DNA from: Belnapia moabensis DSM 16746
GTDB lineage: Bacteria > Pseudomonadota > Alphaproteobacteria > Acetobacterales > Acetobacteraceae
Reading direction: 5' to 3'
Length of the DNA: 64,000 nucleotides
Assembly: GCF_000745835.1 (NCBI RefSeq)
Contig: NZ_JQKB01000012.1
Coordinates: 1-64,000 of the forward strand
Shown here piece by piece: positions 18,544 to 25,743 of this stretch (the first letter of the stretch is position 1; each line of letters starts with the position of its first letter). The position numbers were made by a program, and so were the translations under genes. The notes beneath the pieces are model-generated. The model saw nothing but the letters and a program-made list of their open reading frames with translations, was not told the origin of the DNA and did not search any database.

Positions 18544-19495
18544 CGCAGCGCAGCCAGCCGAGCAGCAGCCTGGCACGGCGATGCTCTGCGGCCAGTTCAC
18601 CGGGCCGTAGTGGGGCGAAGGCGAGGCGCCGGCTGGCCTGCTCGACAGCCGCCCAAGCCGCGCCGAAATGCCGCGGCCGCAGGCAGGCCGCGAGCGCTCC
18701 GGCGGGCAGGCCGAGCCGTGCGGCCAGGCGCCACAGCGCCGCATCCTCCGGCAGCACCGTGCCGATCCCGTCCTCCCAGAGGCGCCGCAGCGCCGCGCGC
18801 GCCTGCATCCGCTGGCGGAAGGACCCTAACCGCTCCAGCCGCGGCACTGCCGCCGCACCGGAGACTGTCGCCCGAGGCACCACCTGGAGCCGCGCATCCC
18901 GCCGTCGCAGCCCGGCCAGCAGGGCGAGCGGCTCCGCCGCCTCGATCCCGTCCAGCAGCCCCACCCGCAGCGAGAGGTTGCCAGCGATCTCGGCATCGAG
19001 CCCTGGCCAGCCCATTCCCTCGCCGGGGTCGAGCCGGGCCGCGATCTCGGCCAGCAGCGCGGCATGCGCCCGCTCCGCCGAGCATGGCTCGAGGGGACGA
19101 AGCCGCCCCGCCACCGCCTCCGCCCCGGCGGAAAGGCCGGCGGCGTGGGCGGCGAGCCAGCCCGGCTGCGGCAGCGCCGCCGCATCGGCCAGCAGGACAG
19201 CCCCGTCCGGCCCGACCCACTCCGCCACATGGCGCAGCCCCTCGCGCCAGAGGCCACCCGTCTGGCGCAGCGCGAAGCCGGGTGCATCCGGCACCTCCGC
19301 CGGCGCCAACGGCCGATCGCGGGGCAGCAGCATCACGCCGAAGCCGCCCTCGGCGGGCCGCATCCCCTCCGACAGGCGCTGCGCGTCGAGCAGCCGCAAC
19401 CAGGCCGGCATGGCGGCGGCCGGGCCGGTCAGCAGGATGGCGAGCCGTGGCTGCGCGAGGCGCGGCCGGACCGGGGCATGCAAGGTGTCGAACAT
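18503..19495 (-). CDS. Glycosyltransferase-like protein (degenerate GT-A fold)
   Basis: A 330-residue protein. The central part resembles family-2 glycosyltransferases of Acetobacteraceae: FALRQTGGLWREGLRHV, then VLLADAAALPQPGWLAAHAA in the place of the metal-binding DxD strand, and GAEAVAGRLRPLEP. The usual N-terminal nucleotide-sugar loop is replaced by RLAILLTGPAAAMPAWL, and the DxD is weak (ADAA), so catalytic activity is doubtful. The C-terminal ~120 residues are helical and Arg/Ala-rich. The ATG at 19495 is preferred; the open frame continues far upstream but with shadow-like composition. Confidence 0.66.
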   Translation of the reverse strand: MFDTLHAPVRPRLAQPRLAILLTGPAAAMPAWLRLLDAQRLSEGMRPAEGGFGVMLLPRDRPLAPAEVPDAPGFALRQTGGLWREGLRHVAEWVGPDGAVLLADAAALPQPGWLAAHAAGLSAGAEAVAGRLRPLEPCSAERAHAALLAEIAARLDPGEGMGWPGLDAEIAGNLSLRVGLLDGIEAAEPLALLAGLRRRDARLQVVPRATVSGAAAVPRLERLGSFRQRMQARAALRRLWEDGIGTVLPEDAALWRLAARLGLPAGALAACLRPRHFGAAWAAVEQASRRLAFAPLRPGELAAEHRRARLLLGWLRCVRTAAGRCPPLPS

Positions 19496-19627
19496 CACAG
19501 GGACCGCAACGCCGGGAGACCGGTATCGTGGCCCAACGGCACCCGGGGCAGACATCACGCTATCGATACGGACGGTCACGGTCCGGTGGGGCTTTTCCCG
19601 CCGGCGCATCCGGTCCACATGCCGGGG

Positions 19628-20257
19628 ATGGATCGCCGCACTCTGCTCGCCTTGCCCCTGGCTCTCGCCTCCGCTCAGGCCTGGGCCCAATCCCCCGGCC
19701 TCACCGACCGCGACCGCGCCGATGTCGCCCGCGTCGAGGCATGGCTCGGCGCGCTCAGGACGATGAAGGCGCGCTTCCTGCAGATCGCCCAGAACGGCGC
19801 CGCCGCCGAGGGCACCGCCTGGATCCAGCGCCCCGGCCGCATGCGCTTCGAATACGATCCGCCTGAGCCGCTGCTGCTGGTCGCCAGCTATGGCCAGTTC
19901 TTCTATTTCGACCGCCAGCTCAAGCAGGCGACGACCTTGCCGCTCTCCTCGACGCCGCTCGGCATCCTGCTGCGCGACGAGGTGCGGCTCTCGGGCGATG
20001 TCACGGTCGGGCGCGTCGAGCGCAGCGGCGGGCTGCTGCGCGTCACCGTCTTCCGCACCGGCCGCGGCGCCGAGGGACGCATCACCCTCGTCTTCAACGA
20101 CAATCCGGTCGAGCTGCGGCAATGGGCGGTGGTCGATGCCCAGGCGCAGGAGACGCGGGTGACGCTCTCCCAGCCGGAATATGGCGGCCGCTTCCCCGCC
20201 ATCCTCTTCGACTTCAACGATCCGCGCTTCCGTGAGGAACTCGGCATTCCTCAATGA
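19628..20257 (+). CDS. lolA: Outer-membrane lipoprotein carrier LolA
   Basis: A 209-residue periplasmic chaperone that carries lipoproteins from the LolCDE complex to the outer membrane. A signal peptide with twin Arg (MDRRTLLALPLALASAQAWA) is followed by ARVEAWLGALRTMKARFLQI, the core WIQRPGRMRFEYDPPEPLLL, then YFDRQLKQATTLPLSSTPLG, matching LolA. An ATG three codons upstream (19619) is an alternative start. It follows the glycosyltransferase-like gene in divergent orientation. Confidence 0.87.
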   Translation: MDRRTLLALPLALASAQAWAQSPGLTDRDRADVARVEAWLGALRTMKARFLQIAQNGAAAEGTAWIQRPGRMRFEYDPPEPLLLVASYGQFFYFDRQLKQATTLPLSSTPLGILLRDEVRLSGDVTVGRVERSGGLLRVTVFRTGRGAEGRITLVFNDNPVELRQWAVVDAQAQETRVTLSQPEYGGRFPAILFDFNDPRFREELGIPQ

Positions 20258-20326
20258 CGAAATTGAGTCCATTCGCGCAATCGTCGTCTTGATCCGGACG
20301 CATTCGCGCGCGACCTTGCAGGGGTG

Positions 20327-21100
20327 ATGAAGCCCCTCATCGGAATCTCCTGCTGCGTGAAGGCGTTCGGCATCTTCGCCACGCCCAACCACGCCGCCTC
20401 CGACAGCTATGTCCGCGTGACGCTCGGCCCCGTCGGCGGCATCCCTGTCCTCCTCCCCGCCGCCGGCGAGGCCCTGGTGCCGGAGATCCTGCCGCGGCTC
20501 GACGGGCTGATCCTCACCGGCAGCCGCTCCAATGTCTGCCCTGACTTCTACGAGGGCCCGCCCCATGCCGAGGGCACGCCGGAAGATATCGCCCGCGACT
20601 CGACCACCCTGCCGCTGATCCGCGCCGCCATCGCCGCCGGCCTGCCGGTGCTGGCCATCTGCCGCGGCTTCCAGGAGCTGAACGTGGCGCTCGGCGGCAG
20701 CCTCGACCAGCGCATCCAGGACCTGCCCGGCCGCATCGACCATTCGACGCCGTCCGACCAGAAATACGGCCGCATCCGCACGGCCAAGGCCCATAATGTC
20801 CAGCTCGCGCCGGGCAGCCTGCTCGCCGAAGTCAGTGGCGGCACCGTGATCCCGGTGAATTCCCTGCACAACCAGGGCATCGACCGCCTCGCCCCGCGCC
20901 TGGTTGCCGAGGGCTGGGCGCCGGACGGCACCATCGAGGCCGTCCGCGTACGTGATGCCATCGGCTTCGCCTATGGCGTGCAGTGGCACCCGGAATACGA
21001 CTGGGAAACGGATGCGGTCAGCTGCGGACTTCTCGAAAAGTTTGGCATGGCCGCGGAAGCCTGGGCGGCCCGGCGGCGTTTGCCTCAAGCGGCGGAGTAG
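20327..21100 (+). CDS. Class-I glutamine amidotransferase-like hydrolase (peptidase C26, PuuD type)
   Basis: A 257-residue hydrolase of the gamma-glutamyl-gamma-aminobutyrate hydrolase family. It starts KPLIGISCC. The nucleophile elbow is LAICRGFQELNVALGGSLDQ (Cys near residue 110) and the His-Glu pair is AYGVQWHPEYDWE. Substrate residues TGSRSNVCPDFYEG and VNSLHNQGIDRLAP also fit. PuuD acts in putrescine breakdown, but no other puu gene is nearby, so the substrate is open. A GTG directly before the ATG could also serve. Confidence 0.86.
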   Translation: MKPLIGISCCVKAFGIFATPNHAASDSYVRVTLGPVGGIPVLLPAAGEALVPEILPRLDGLILTGSRSNVCPDFYEGPPHAEGTPEDIARDSTTLPLIRAAIAAGLPVLAICRGFQELNVALGGSLDQRIQDLPGRIDHSTPSDQKYGRIRTAKAHNVQLAPGSLLAEVSGGTVIPVNSLHNQGIDRLAPRLVAEGWAPDGTIEAVRVRDAIGFAYGVQWHPEYDWETDAVSCGLLEKFGMAAEAWAARRRLPQAAE

Positions 21101-21167
21101 CTGGCGGTCACGCCTGCGTGATACAGCCCCCACGGGACAGTCGCATGGTTGGCTCGCGCAAACGCCT

Positions 21168-21195
21168 TTTGCGTATGGCTCCGTCTTTCGCTAAT
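21168..21195 (+). promoter_or_regulatory. Candidate promoter of the small RNA
   Basis: TTTGCG (21168-21173), 16-base spacer, GCTAAT (21190-21195). A start 6-7 bases on would fall near 21202, right before the first hairpin of the candidate RNA. The -35 is weak, so this is tentative. Confidence 0.35.
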
Positions 21196-21201
21196 CTCTC
21201 C

Positions 21202-21321
21202 AGGCTGGCTGCCTTAAAAGGCCAGCGGTGATGCCCGGTATCCCCTACCGGCTCGCCCGACCATTCCGATCGGAACTAGCGTACCGGCGCCCGGACACCC
21301 CCCTGTCCGGGCGCCTTTTTT
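21202..21321 (+). ncRNA. Candidate small RNA with C-rich loops and strong terminator
   Basis: This 120-base stretch lies in a 358-base gap between two genes (21101-21458) and has no credible reading frame. It contains a hairpin CTGGC...GCCAG (21205-21225) and a second hairpin CCGGTA-TCCCC-TACCGG (21235-21251). A self-complementary TTCCGATCGGAA (21264-21275) follows. Last comes a perfect 12-bp stem GGCGCCCGGACA / TGTCCGGGCGCC with a CCCCCC loop (21286-21315) and six T. Two loops of only C are typical of alphaproteobacterial sRNAs that pair with ribosome-binding sites. It could instead be the 3' end of the preceding transcript. No known RNA family was recognised. Confidence 0.5.
21286..21321 (+). 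terminator. Rho-independent terminator, perfect 12-bp stem
   Basis: GGCGCCCGGACA pairs fully with TGTCCGGGCGCC around a six-C loop, followed by TTTTTT at 21316-21321. It ends either the candidate small RNA or the transcript of the amidotransferase-like gene. Between 21322 and 21458 I see nothing except an AAAGGAG ribosome-binding site before the next gene. Confidence 0.93.
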
Positions 21322-21458
21322 ATTCCGCGACATCAACCTACAGGCGATTTCTTTTCGGGTCCATGAGGATATCCGCGCAGGCGGCGGCTTCCTGGCCTCG
21401 GTCCGCGCTGCTATGCGCTTCCTGAACGACATCCGATTTTAAAGGAGACGCCCAGGGC

Positions 21459-22145
21459 ATGTCCGACTACGTCATCACGCCGCCGGTTGTGGCCGCCGTC
21501 CCGATCAAGGGCAGCAGCCAGATGTTTCCAGTCCGCCGGATTTTCTGCGTGGGCCGCAACTATGCCGAGCACGCCATCGAGATGGGCAGCGACCCGACGC
21601 GCGAGCCGCCCTTCTACTTCGCCAAGCCGGCCGACGCCCTGGTGGTGAACGACGCCGACATGCCCTACCCGCCGATGACCAAGCAGCTCCACCACGAAAT
21701 GGAGCTGGTGGTTGCCATCGGGTCGGCCGGCGCGAATATCAGTGTCGAGGACGCGCTGAAGCATGTCTGGGGCTATTGCGCCGGCCTCGACATGACCCGC
21801 CGCGACCTGCAGAACGAGGCGAAGAAAACCGGCCGCCCCTGGGACATGGGCAAGGGCTTCGACAATTCCGCGCCGATGGGTGCGCTGGTGCCGGCCAAGG
21901 GCATCGACGTCTCCAAGGGCAGGATCGAGCTGAAGGTGAACGGCAAGGTCACCCAGACCTCCGACCTGTCGAAGCTGATCTGGTCGGTGCCGGAGGTGAT
22001 CTCGAACCTCTCCCACCTCGTGCGCCTCGCGCCGGGCGACCTCATCATGACCGGCACGCCGGAAGGCGTCGCGGCCGTGCAGAAGGGCGACCTGCTGGAA
22101 GGCTTCGTCGAGGGCGTCGGCGAGGTTCGCACGCGCATCGTCTAA
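21459..22145 (+). CDS. Fumarylacetoacetate hydrolase-family protein (fumarylpyruvate hydrolase-like)
   Basis: A 228-residue hydrolase of the FAH fold. Family features: FPVRRIFCVGRNYAEHAIEM, PPFYFAKPADALV, the metal Glu residues in HHEMELVVAIG, the metal Asp in GLDMTRRDLQ, and DLIMTGTPEGVAAV at the end. The N-terminal block and length are closest to fumarylpyruvate hydrolases such as NagK of gentisate breakdown, but no other gentisate gene is near. It has a good AAAGGAG ahead of the ATG. Confidence 0.87.
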   Translation: MSDYVITPPVVAAVPIKGSSQMFPVRRIFCVGRNYAEHAIEMGSDPTREPPFYFAKPADALVVNDADMPYPPMTKQLHHEMELVVAIGSAGANISVEDALKHVWGYCAGLDMTRRDLQNEAKKTGRPWDMGKGFDNSAPMGALVPAKGIDVSKGRIELKVNGKVTQTSDLSKLIWSVPEVISNLSHLVRLAPGDLIMTGTPEGVAAVQKGDLLEGFVEGVGEVRTRIV

Positions 22146-22203
22146 TCGGCGAGGCGGGGGCCGCGCTATTGTGGCCCCCGTCCTGCCCGTCTATCCCTCG
22201 GCC

Positions 22204-23031
22204 ATGCCGCACGCAGCCTCGGGCCGGACCCTCCGCATCGCCACTTGGAACATCAATTCCGTTCGCCTGCGGCGCCCGCTGCTGGCCGGGCTGATCGCGG
22301 CGCTCGACCCGGATGTGCTCTGCCTGCAGGAGACCAAGTGCCCGGACGAGTTCTTCCCGCTGGAGGAACTTCGGGCGGTCGGCTTCCCGCACATCGCCCA
22401 TCGCGGGATGAAGGGCTATAACGGCGTCGCGGTGCTGTCCCGCATCCCCTTCGACATCCGTCATGACGACCCGGACTGGTGCGCCAAGGGCGATTGCCGG
22501 CATCTCGGCGTGGCGCTCGACGTGCCGGGCGGGCCGGTCGAGCTGCACGACTTCTATGTCCCCGCAGGGGGCGATACGCCCGACCGCGAGGCCAACCCGA
22601 AATTCGCCCATAAGCTCGACTTCGTCGCCGAGGCGACCGCCTGGACCAAGGCGCGCGGGCCGGCGCGGCGGAGCGTGCTGGTCGGCGACCTCAACATCGC
22701 GCCGCTCGAGCATGACGTCTGGAGCCACAAGCAGATGCTCGGCGTCGTCTCGCATACGCCCGTGGAAGTCGAGGCGCTGACCGGCTGGCAGGCGGCCGGT
22801 GACTGGCACGATGCGCTGCGCCACTTCGTCCCACCCGAGCAGAAGCTCTATACGTGGTGGTCCTACCGGGCGAAGGACTGGGAAGCGTCCGACCGCGGCC
22901 GGCGGCTCGACCATGTCTGGGTCAGCCGGGACCTGGCCGGCTCCCTCACCCGCCACCAGGTGCTGAAGCCCGCCCGCGGCTGGACCCAGGCGAGCGACCA
23001 TGTGCCGGTGATGATCGAACTCGCGCTCTGA
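22204..23031 (+). CDS. xth: Exodeoxyribonuclease III
   Basis: A 275-residue exonuclease/AP endonuclease for base-excision repair. It shows the EEP-fold set: RIATWNINSVRLR, CLQETKCPDEFFP (metal Glu), GYNGVAVLSR, LVGDLNIAPLEHDVW, then RLDHVWVS and the final ASDHVPVMIEL with the catalytic Asp-His. A GTG at 22171 would add 11 residues without family similarity, so the ATG at 22204 is preferred. The tsaB gene begins one base after its stop. Confidence 0.92.
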   Translation: MPHAASGRTLRIATWNINSVRLRRPLLAGLIAALDPDVLCLQETKCPDEFFPLEELRAVGFPHIAHRGMKGYNGVAVLSRIPFDIRHDDPDWCAKGDCRHLGVALDVPGGPVELHDFYVPAGGDTPDREANPKFAHKLDFVAEATAWTKARGPARRSVLVGDLNIAPLEHDVWSHKQMLGVVSHTPVEVEALTGWQAAGDWHDALRHFVPPEQKLYTWWSYRAKDWEASDRGRRLDHVWVSRDLAGSLTRHQVLKPARGWTQASDHVPVMIELAL

Positions 23032-23032
23032 C

Positions 23033-23689
23033 ATGACGCTGATCCTCGCCCTCGACGCCGCACTGGCCGGGTGTTCCGCCGCCCTGGTCGAGGGCGGGCG
23101 GGTGCTGGCCGCCCGTGCCGCGCAGGGCGACCGCGGGCATGCGGCCCTGCTGCCGCCGATGGTGGAGGCAGTGCTGAACGAGGCGAGGGTTGCGGCCACC
23201 GCGCTCGATGCCGTCGCGGCCGTGGTCGGGCCCGGGGGGTTCACCGGCATCCGCGCGGCCCTTGCGCTGGCCGAGGGGCTGGCGCTCGGGGCCGGGCGGC
23301 CGGCCATCGGCGTCACCACGGGGGAGGCGCTGGCAGCGGCCCTGCCGCTCGGGCCTCGTGCCATCTGGGCGGTGATCGACAACCGGCGCGGCCGGGTGAT
23401 GCTGGAGCGATTCCCGCCCGGCAGCCTCAGGGCCGAGCGGGTGCCGGAGGTGGTCGCCGAGGCGGAGCTGCCCCGGCCTAGTGGGCCGGTGGCGGTGGTG
23501 GGCGATGCAGCGCCTTCCGTTGCTGCCCGCCTCGCCGCGCGCGGCGTCGATGCGCTGCTGGGCGAGGCGCGGTTGCCCTCCGCCATCGCCGCGGCGCGGG
23601 TCGCGGCCCTTCGCCTCGATGGTGCCCTGCCGCCGCTCGCGGCCCGGCCGCTCTATGTCGAGCCGCCGGCGGTGCGTCGGCCGGGATGA
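23033..23689 (+). CDS. tsaB: tRNA t6A biosynthesis protein TsaB
   Basis: A 218-residue ASKHA-fold scaffold protein that works with TsaD and TsaE in making N6-threonylcarbamoyl-adenosine at position 37 of ANN-reading tRNAs. Seen: MTLILALDAALAGCSAALVE, then RGHAALLPPMVEAVL, the hallmark VVGPGGFTGIRAALALAEGL and PAIGVTTGEALAAAL. Length matches YeaZ/TsaB. It overlaps rimI by four bases (ATGA), a very common pairing. Confidence 0.92.
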   Translation: MTLILALDAALAGCSAALVEGGRVLAARAAQGDRGHAALLPPMVEAVLNEARVAATALDAVAAVVGPGGFTGIRAALALAEGLALGAGRPAIGVTTGEALAAALPLGPRAIWAVIDNRRGRVMLERFPPGSLRAERVPEVVAEAELPRPSGPVAVVGDAAPSVAARLAARGVDALLGEARLPSAIAAARVAALRLDGALPPLAARPLYVEPPAVRRPG

Positions 23690-24111
23690 GCCCGGCCCGG
23701 CCGGAGGATGCGGCGGCGCTGGCCGCGCTGCATGCCCTGGCCTTTCCGCCCGCCGAGGCCTGGGGAGCGGATGCGATGCGGCTGATGCTGGAGATGCCCG
23801 GCGCCTTCGGCCTGTGGCGGCCGGCGGAGGGGCTGGTCCTGGCCCGTGCCGCCGCCGGCGAGGCGGAAATCCTGACGCTGGCTGTTGCTCCGGCGGCGCG
23901 GCGGCATGGGCTCGGCGGTGCCTTGCTCGCTGCGGCGATGCAGGGTGCCATCCTGCGCGGGGCAGTGGAGATGTTCCTCGAGGTCGCCGCCGGCAATGCC
24001 GCGGCGCTCGCGCTCTACAATGCCGCCGGCTTCGGCGAGGTCGGGCGGCGGCGCCGTTACTATGCCAGCGGCGAGGATGCGCTTGTCCTGCGCCGGGACC
24101 TGGCGAGTTGA
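23686..24111 (+). CDS. rimI: GNAT N-acetyltransferase, RimI-like
   Basis: A 141-residue acetyltransferase. It has the GNAT core EILTLAVAPAARRHGLGGAL (acetyl-CoA motif A, RRxGxG/A) and AAALALYNAAGFGEVGRRRR near the C-terminus, as in RimI. The ATG overlaps the tsaB stop. RimI acetylates the ribosomal protein S18 N-terminus in E. coli; tsaB-rimI linkage is conserved and supports the name. Length is a little shorter than the 148 of E. coli. Confidence 0.88.
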   Translation: MSPARPEDAAALAALHALAFPPAEAWGADAMRLMLEMPGAFGLWRPAEGLVLARAAAGEAEILTLAVAPAARRHGLGGALLAAAMQGAILRGAVEMFLEVAAGNAAALALYNAAGFGEVGRRRRYYASGEDALVLRRDLAS

Positions 24112-24288
24112 AGTAACGCGCTTCAAACTCTCAAATCCGCGGCGTCGCCGGAAGGTGCAAGCCTTTGGCTTTGCCCGATTTTCCGGTTCGGATTTAGAAT
24201 TTCAGGGATTTAGGCGCGGGCCCGGGACATGGCCCCGCCTTAGGCTGATAGTCCTAATAACAAGCTGCTGGCGGCGGTGCAAGCAGGA
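24112..24288. other. AT-richer gap after rimI
   Basis: This stretch is noticeably richer in A and T than the neighbouring genes. A stem GCAAGCC TTT GGCTTTGC followed by CCGATTTT (about 24158-24183) may end the xth-tsaB-rimI transcript. No gene is supported. Confidence 0.4.
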
Positions 24289-24564
24289 TCAGCCCTTGCG
24301 GAGCAGCAGCAGCACCGTGCCGTCCCCGGCCTCCGCCTCGGCCAGGACCGTGTGGCCCTGCTCCGTCGCGGTCTTCGGGATGTTGCGACGGGGTTCCTCG
24401 CCGCGCAGCCGGACCAGCAAGGTTTCGCCCGATACCATACGGTCGAGCGCAAGCCGCGTGCGGACGAAGGTCATCGGGCAAGTCTCGGCCGTAATGTCGA
24501 TCTGACGGTCGCCGGTCAGTTCTTTAGCACTTACAAAACTCAAGGTTTCTTGCCCTTCAATCAC
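24289..24564 (-). CDS. TusA-family sulfurtransferase-like protein
   Basis: A 91-residue protein of the TusA/SirA fold. The signature is DITAETCPMTFVRTRLALDR, with the Cys-Pro of the sulfur-carrying site, followed by LLVRLRGEEPRRNIPKTATE and GHTVLAEAEAGDG. The variant with FVRTRLAL rather than the classical CPxPxxxxK is common in alphaproteobacteria, and its partner is not known. It is divergent from mucR with about 70 bases between. Confidence 0.82.
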   Translation of the reverse strand: MIEGQETLSFVSAKELTGDRQIDITAETCPMTFVRTRLALDRMVSGETLLVRLRGEEPRRNIPKTATEQGHTVLAEAEAGDGTVLLLLRKG

Positions 24565-24574
24565 TCGAAACGGA

Positions 24575-24604
24575 TTGCGAAACGGCCGTGACAGGTACTA
24601 TAGG
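24575..24604 (+). promoter_or_regulatory. Candidate mucR promoter
   Basis: TTGCGA (24575-24580), 18-base spacer, TATAGG (24599-24604). The flanks are AT-rich with several T-A steps, the sequence type that MucR/Ros proteins bind, which would fit the autoregulation known in this family. Confidence 0.45.
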
Positions 24605-24634
24605 GCGTAGACTTCAAACAGGAAGATGCGCTGG

Positions 24635-25099
24635 ATGGCTGAAGAAACCCCCTCGACCGAGCTGCTTGGACTGACCGCTGAAATCGTTGCAGCGCATGTG
24701 TCCAACAATCCGGTCGCCCTGGCCGATCTGCCGAACCTGATCCAGGAAGTATACAAGACGCTGGCCTCGGTCGGGCAGCCGATGGTGAAGTCGCAGCCCG
24801 ATCGGCCGCAGCCTGCCGTTCCCGTCAAGAAGTCGATCACCCCCGAATACCTGATCTGCCTCGAGGACGGTAAGAAGCTCAAGATGCTGAAGCGGCATCT
24901 GCAGACTTCCTACAATCTGACGCCCGAGCAATACCGGGAGCGTTGGGGCCTTGGCTCGGATTATCCGATGGTGGCGCCGAATTATGCCAAGCATCGGTCC
25001 TCGCTCGCCAAGAAGATCGGCCTCGGCACCAAGCCGCGCGGCCGTCCGCCGCGGGCTGGCCGGCGCGAGGCCGCCCCCGCCGCCGCCAAGACGGCCTGA
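24635..25099 (+). CDS. mucR: MucR/Ros-family transcriptional regulator
   Basis: A 154-residue regulator with a Ros-type zinc finger; in other alphaproteobacteria these are H-NS-like gene silencers that also control exopolysaccharide, motility and cell-cycle genes. The N-terminal oligomerisation part is LLGLTAEIVAAHVSNNPVAL. The finger is YLICLEDGKKLKMLKRHLQT. The first Cys (LICLEDG) is present, the second position is Asp, and the distal residues include RHL, as in many MucR. The C-terminal YRERWGLGSDYPMVAPNYAK is diagnostic. AGGAAG is 9 bases before the ATG at 24635; the ATG at 24626 is too close to it. Confidence 0.92.
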   Translation: MAEETPSTELLGLTAEIVAAHVSNNPVALADLPNLIQEVYKTLASVGQPMVKSQPDRPQPAVPVKKSITPEYLICLEDGKKLKMLKRHLQTSYNLTPEQYRERWGLGSDYPMVAPNYAKHRSSLAKKIGLGTKPRGRPPRAGRREAAPAAAKTA

Positions 25100-25101
25100 G
25101 G

Positions 25102-25118
25102 AGGGGCGCATCGCCCCT
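25102..25118 (+). terminator. Hairpin after mucR (no T run)
   Basis: AGGGGCG-CAT-CGCCCCT forms a perfect 7-bp stem two bases past the mucR stop, with no T tract. It may be a weak terminator or RNA-stabilising end. Confidence 0.4.
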
Positions 25119-25266
25119 GGAGCCGCCCCCCGCATCGCGGAGCGGCGCCGGGGGTCGCCCCCCCAAGGTTGCGGACATGGTCGCGGGCATGGTCGCGGGC
25201 GCGGCATCGGTCTATGGTCGCCCTCCCGATCTTCAGCGACCCCAGGAAGGGCAGACCGCCAGCCGC

Positions 25267-25743
25267 ATGGATACGCCCGCTTCCGCCGACCGTGAGGGCA
25301 TCTCCCGCATCGAGAGGATGTGCATAGAGCGCGGCCTCAAGATGACCGGGCAGCGCCGGCTCATCGCCCGGGTGCTCTCGGACAGCGAGGACCACCCCGA
25401 TGTCGAGGAGCTGTACCGCCGCGCCGTGGCGCAGGACAGCCGCATCTCCATCGCCACCGTATACCGCACCGTCCGCCTGCTGGAGGAGAAGGGTATCCTC
25501 GAGCGGCGGGACTTCGGTGGCGGCCGCGCCCGCTACGACCAGGCGGATCGCGGCCAGCACTACCACCTGATCGATGTCGACACCGGCAAGGTGATCGAAT
25601 TCGCCGATCCGCGGCACTTGGAAATCGTCCAGGAGATCGCCGCCCGCCTCGGCTTCGAGCTGGTGGACCATCGGCTGGAGCTGTTCGGCCGGCGCTTCCC
25701 TGACGGCAAGGCGCCCCCCACCAAGCCGCGGGACGAGACATGA
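25267..25743 (+). CDS. fur: Fur-family metalloregulator (alphaproteobacterial Fur/Mur type)
   Basis: A 158-residue Fur-family repressor. The winged helix is GLKMTGQRRLIARVLSDSED through ISIATVYRTVRLLEEKGIL. The dimer and metal part is GQHYHLIDVDTGKVIEFADP. The two Cys of the structural zinc site in enteric Fur (LxCLxCG) are Asp and Thr here, and there is no C-terminal Cys pair. This matches the alphaproteobacterial branch that includes Mur (manganese) and Fur. Whether it answers to Fe or Mn cannot be told. It overlaps the next gene by four bases. Confidence 0.88.
   Translation: MDTPASADREGISRIERMCIERGLKMTGQRRLIARVLSDSEDHPDVEELYRRAVAQDSRISIATVYRTVRLLEEKGILERRDFGGGRARYDQADRGQHYHLIDVDTGKVIEFADPRHLEIVQEIAARLGFELVDHRLELFGRRFPDGKAPPTKPRDET

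Noticed and set aside
18503-21133. An 876-codon frame covering the glycosyltransferase-like gene and antisense to lolA and puuD
   Set aside because: Only the part after the ATG at 19495 is protein-like; the rest is a shadow.
21101-21321. tRNA, 4.5S RNA, 6S RNA or a known riboswitch in the 21.2 kb gap
   Set aside because: No T-arm or cloverleaf, no SRP loop sequence, no long 6S-type bulged rod, and no riboswitch core seen; kept only as a candidate small RNA.
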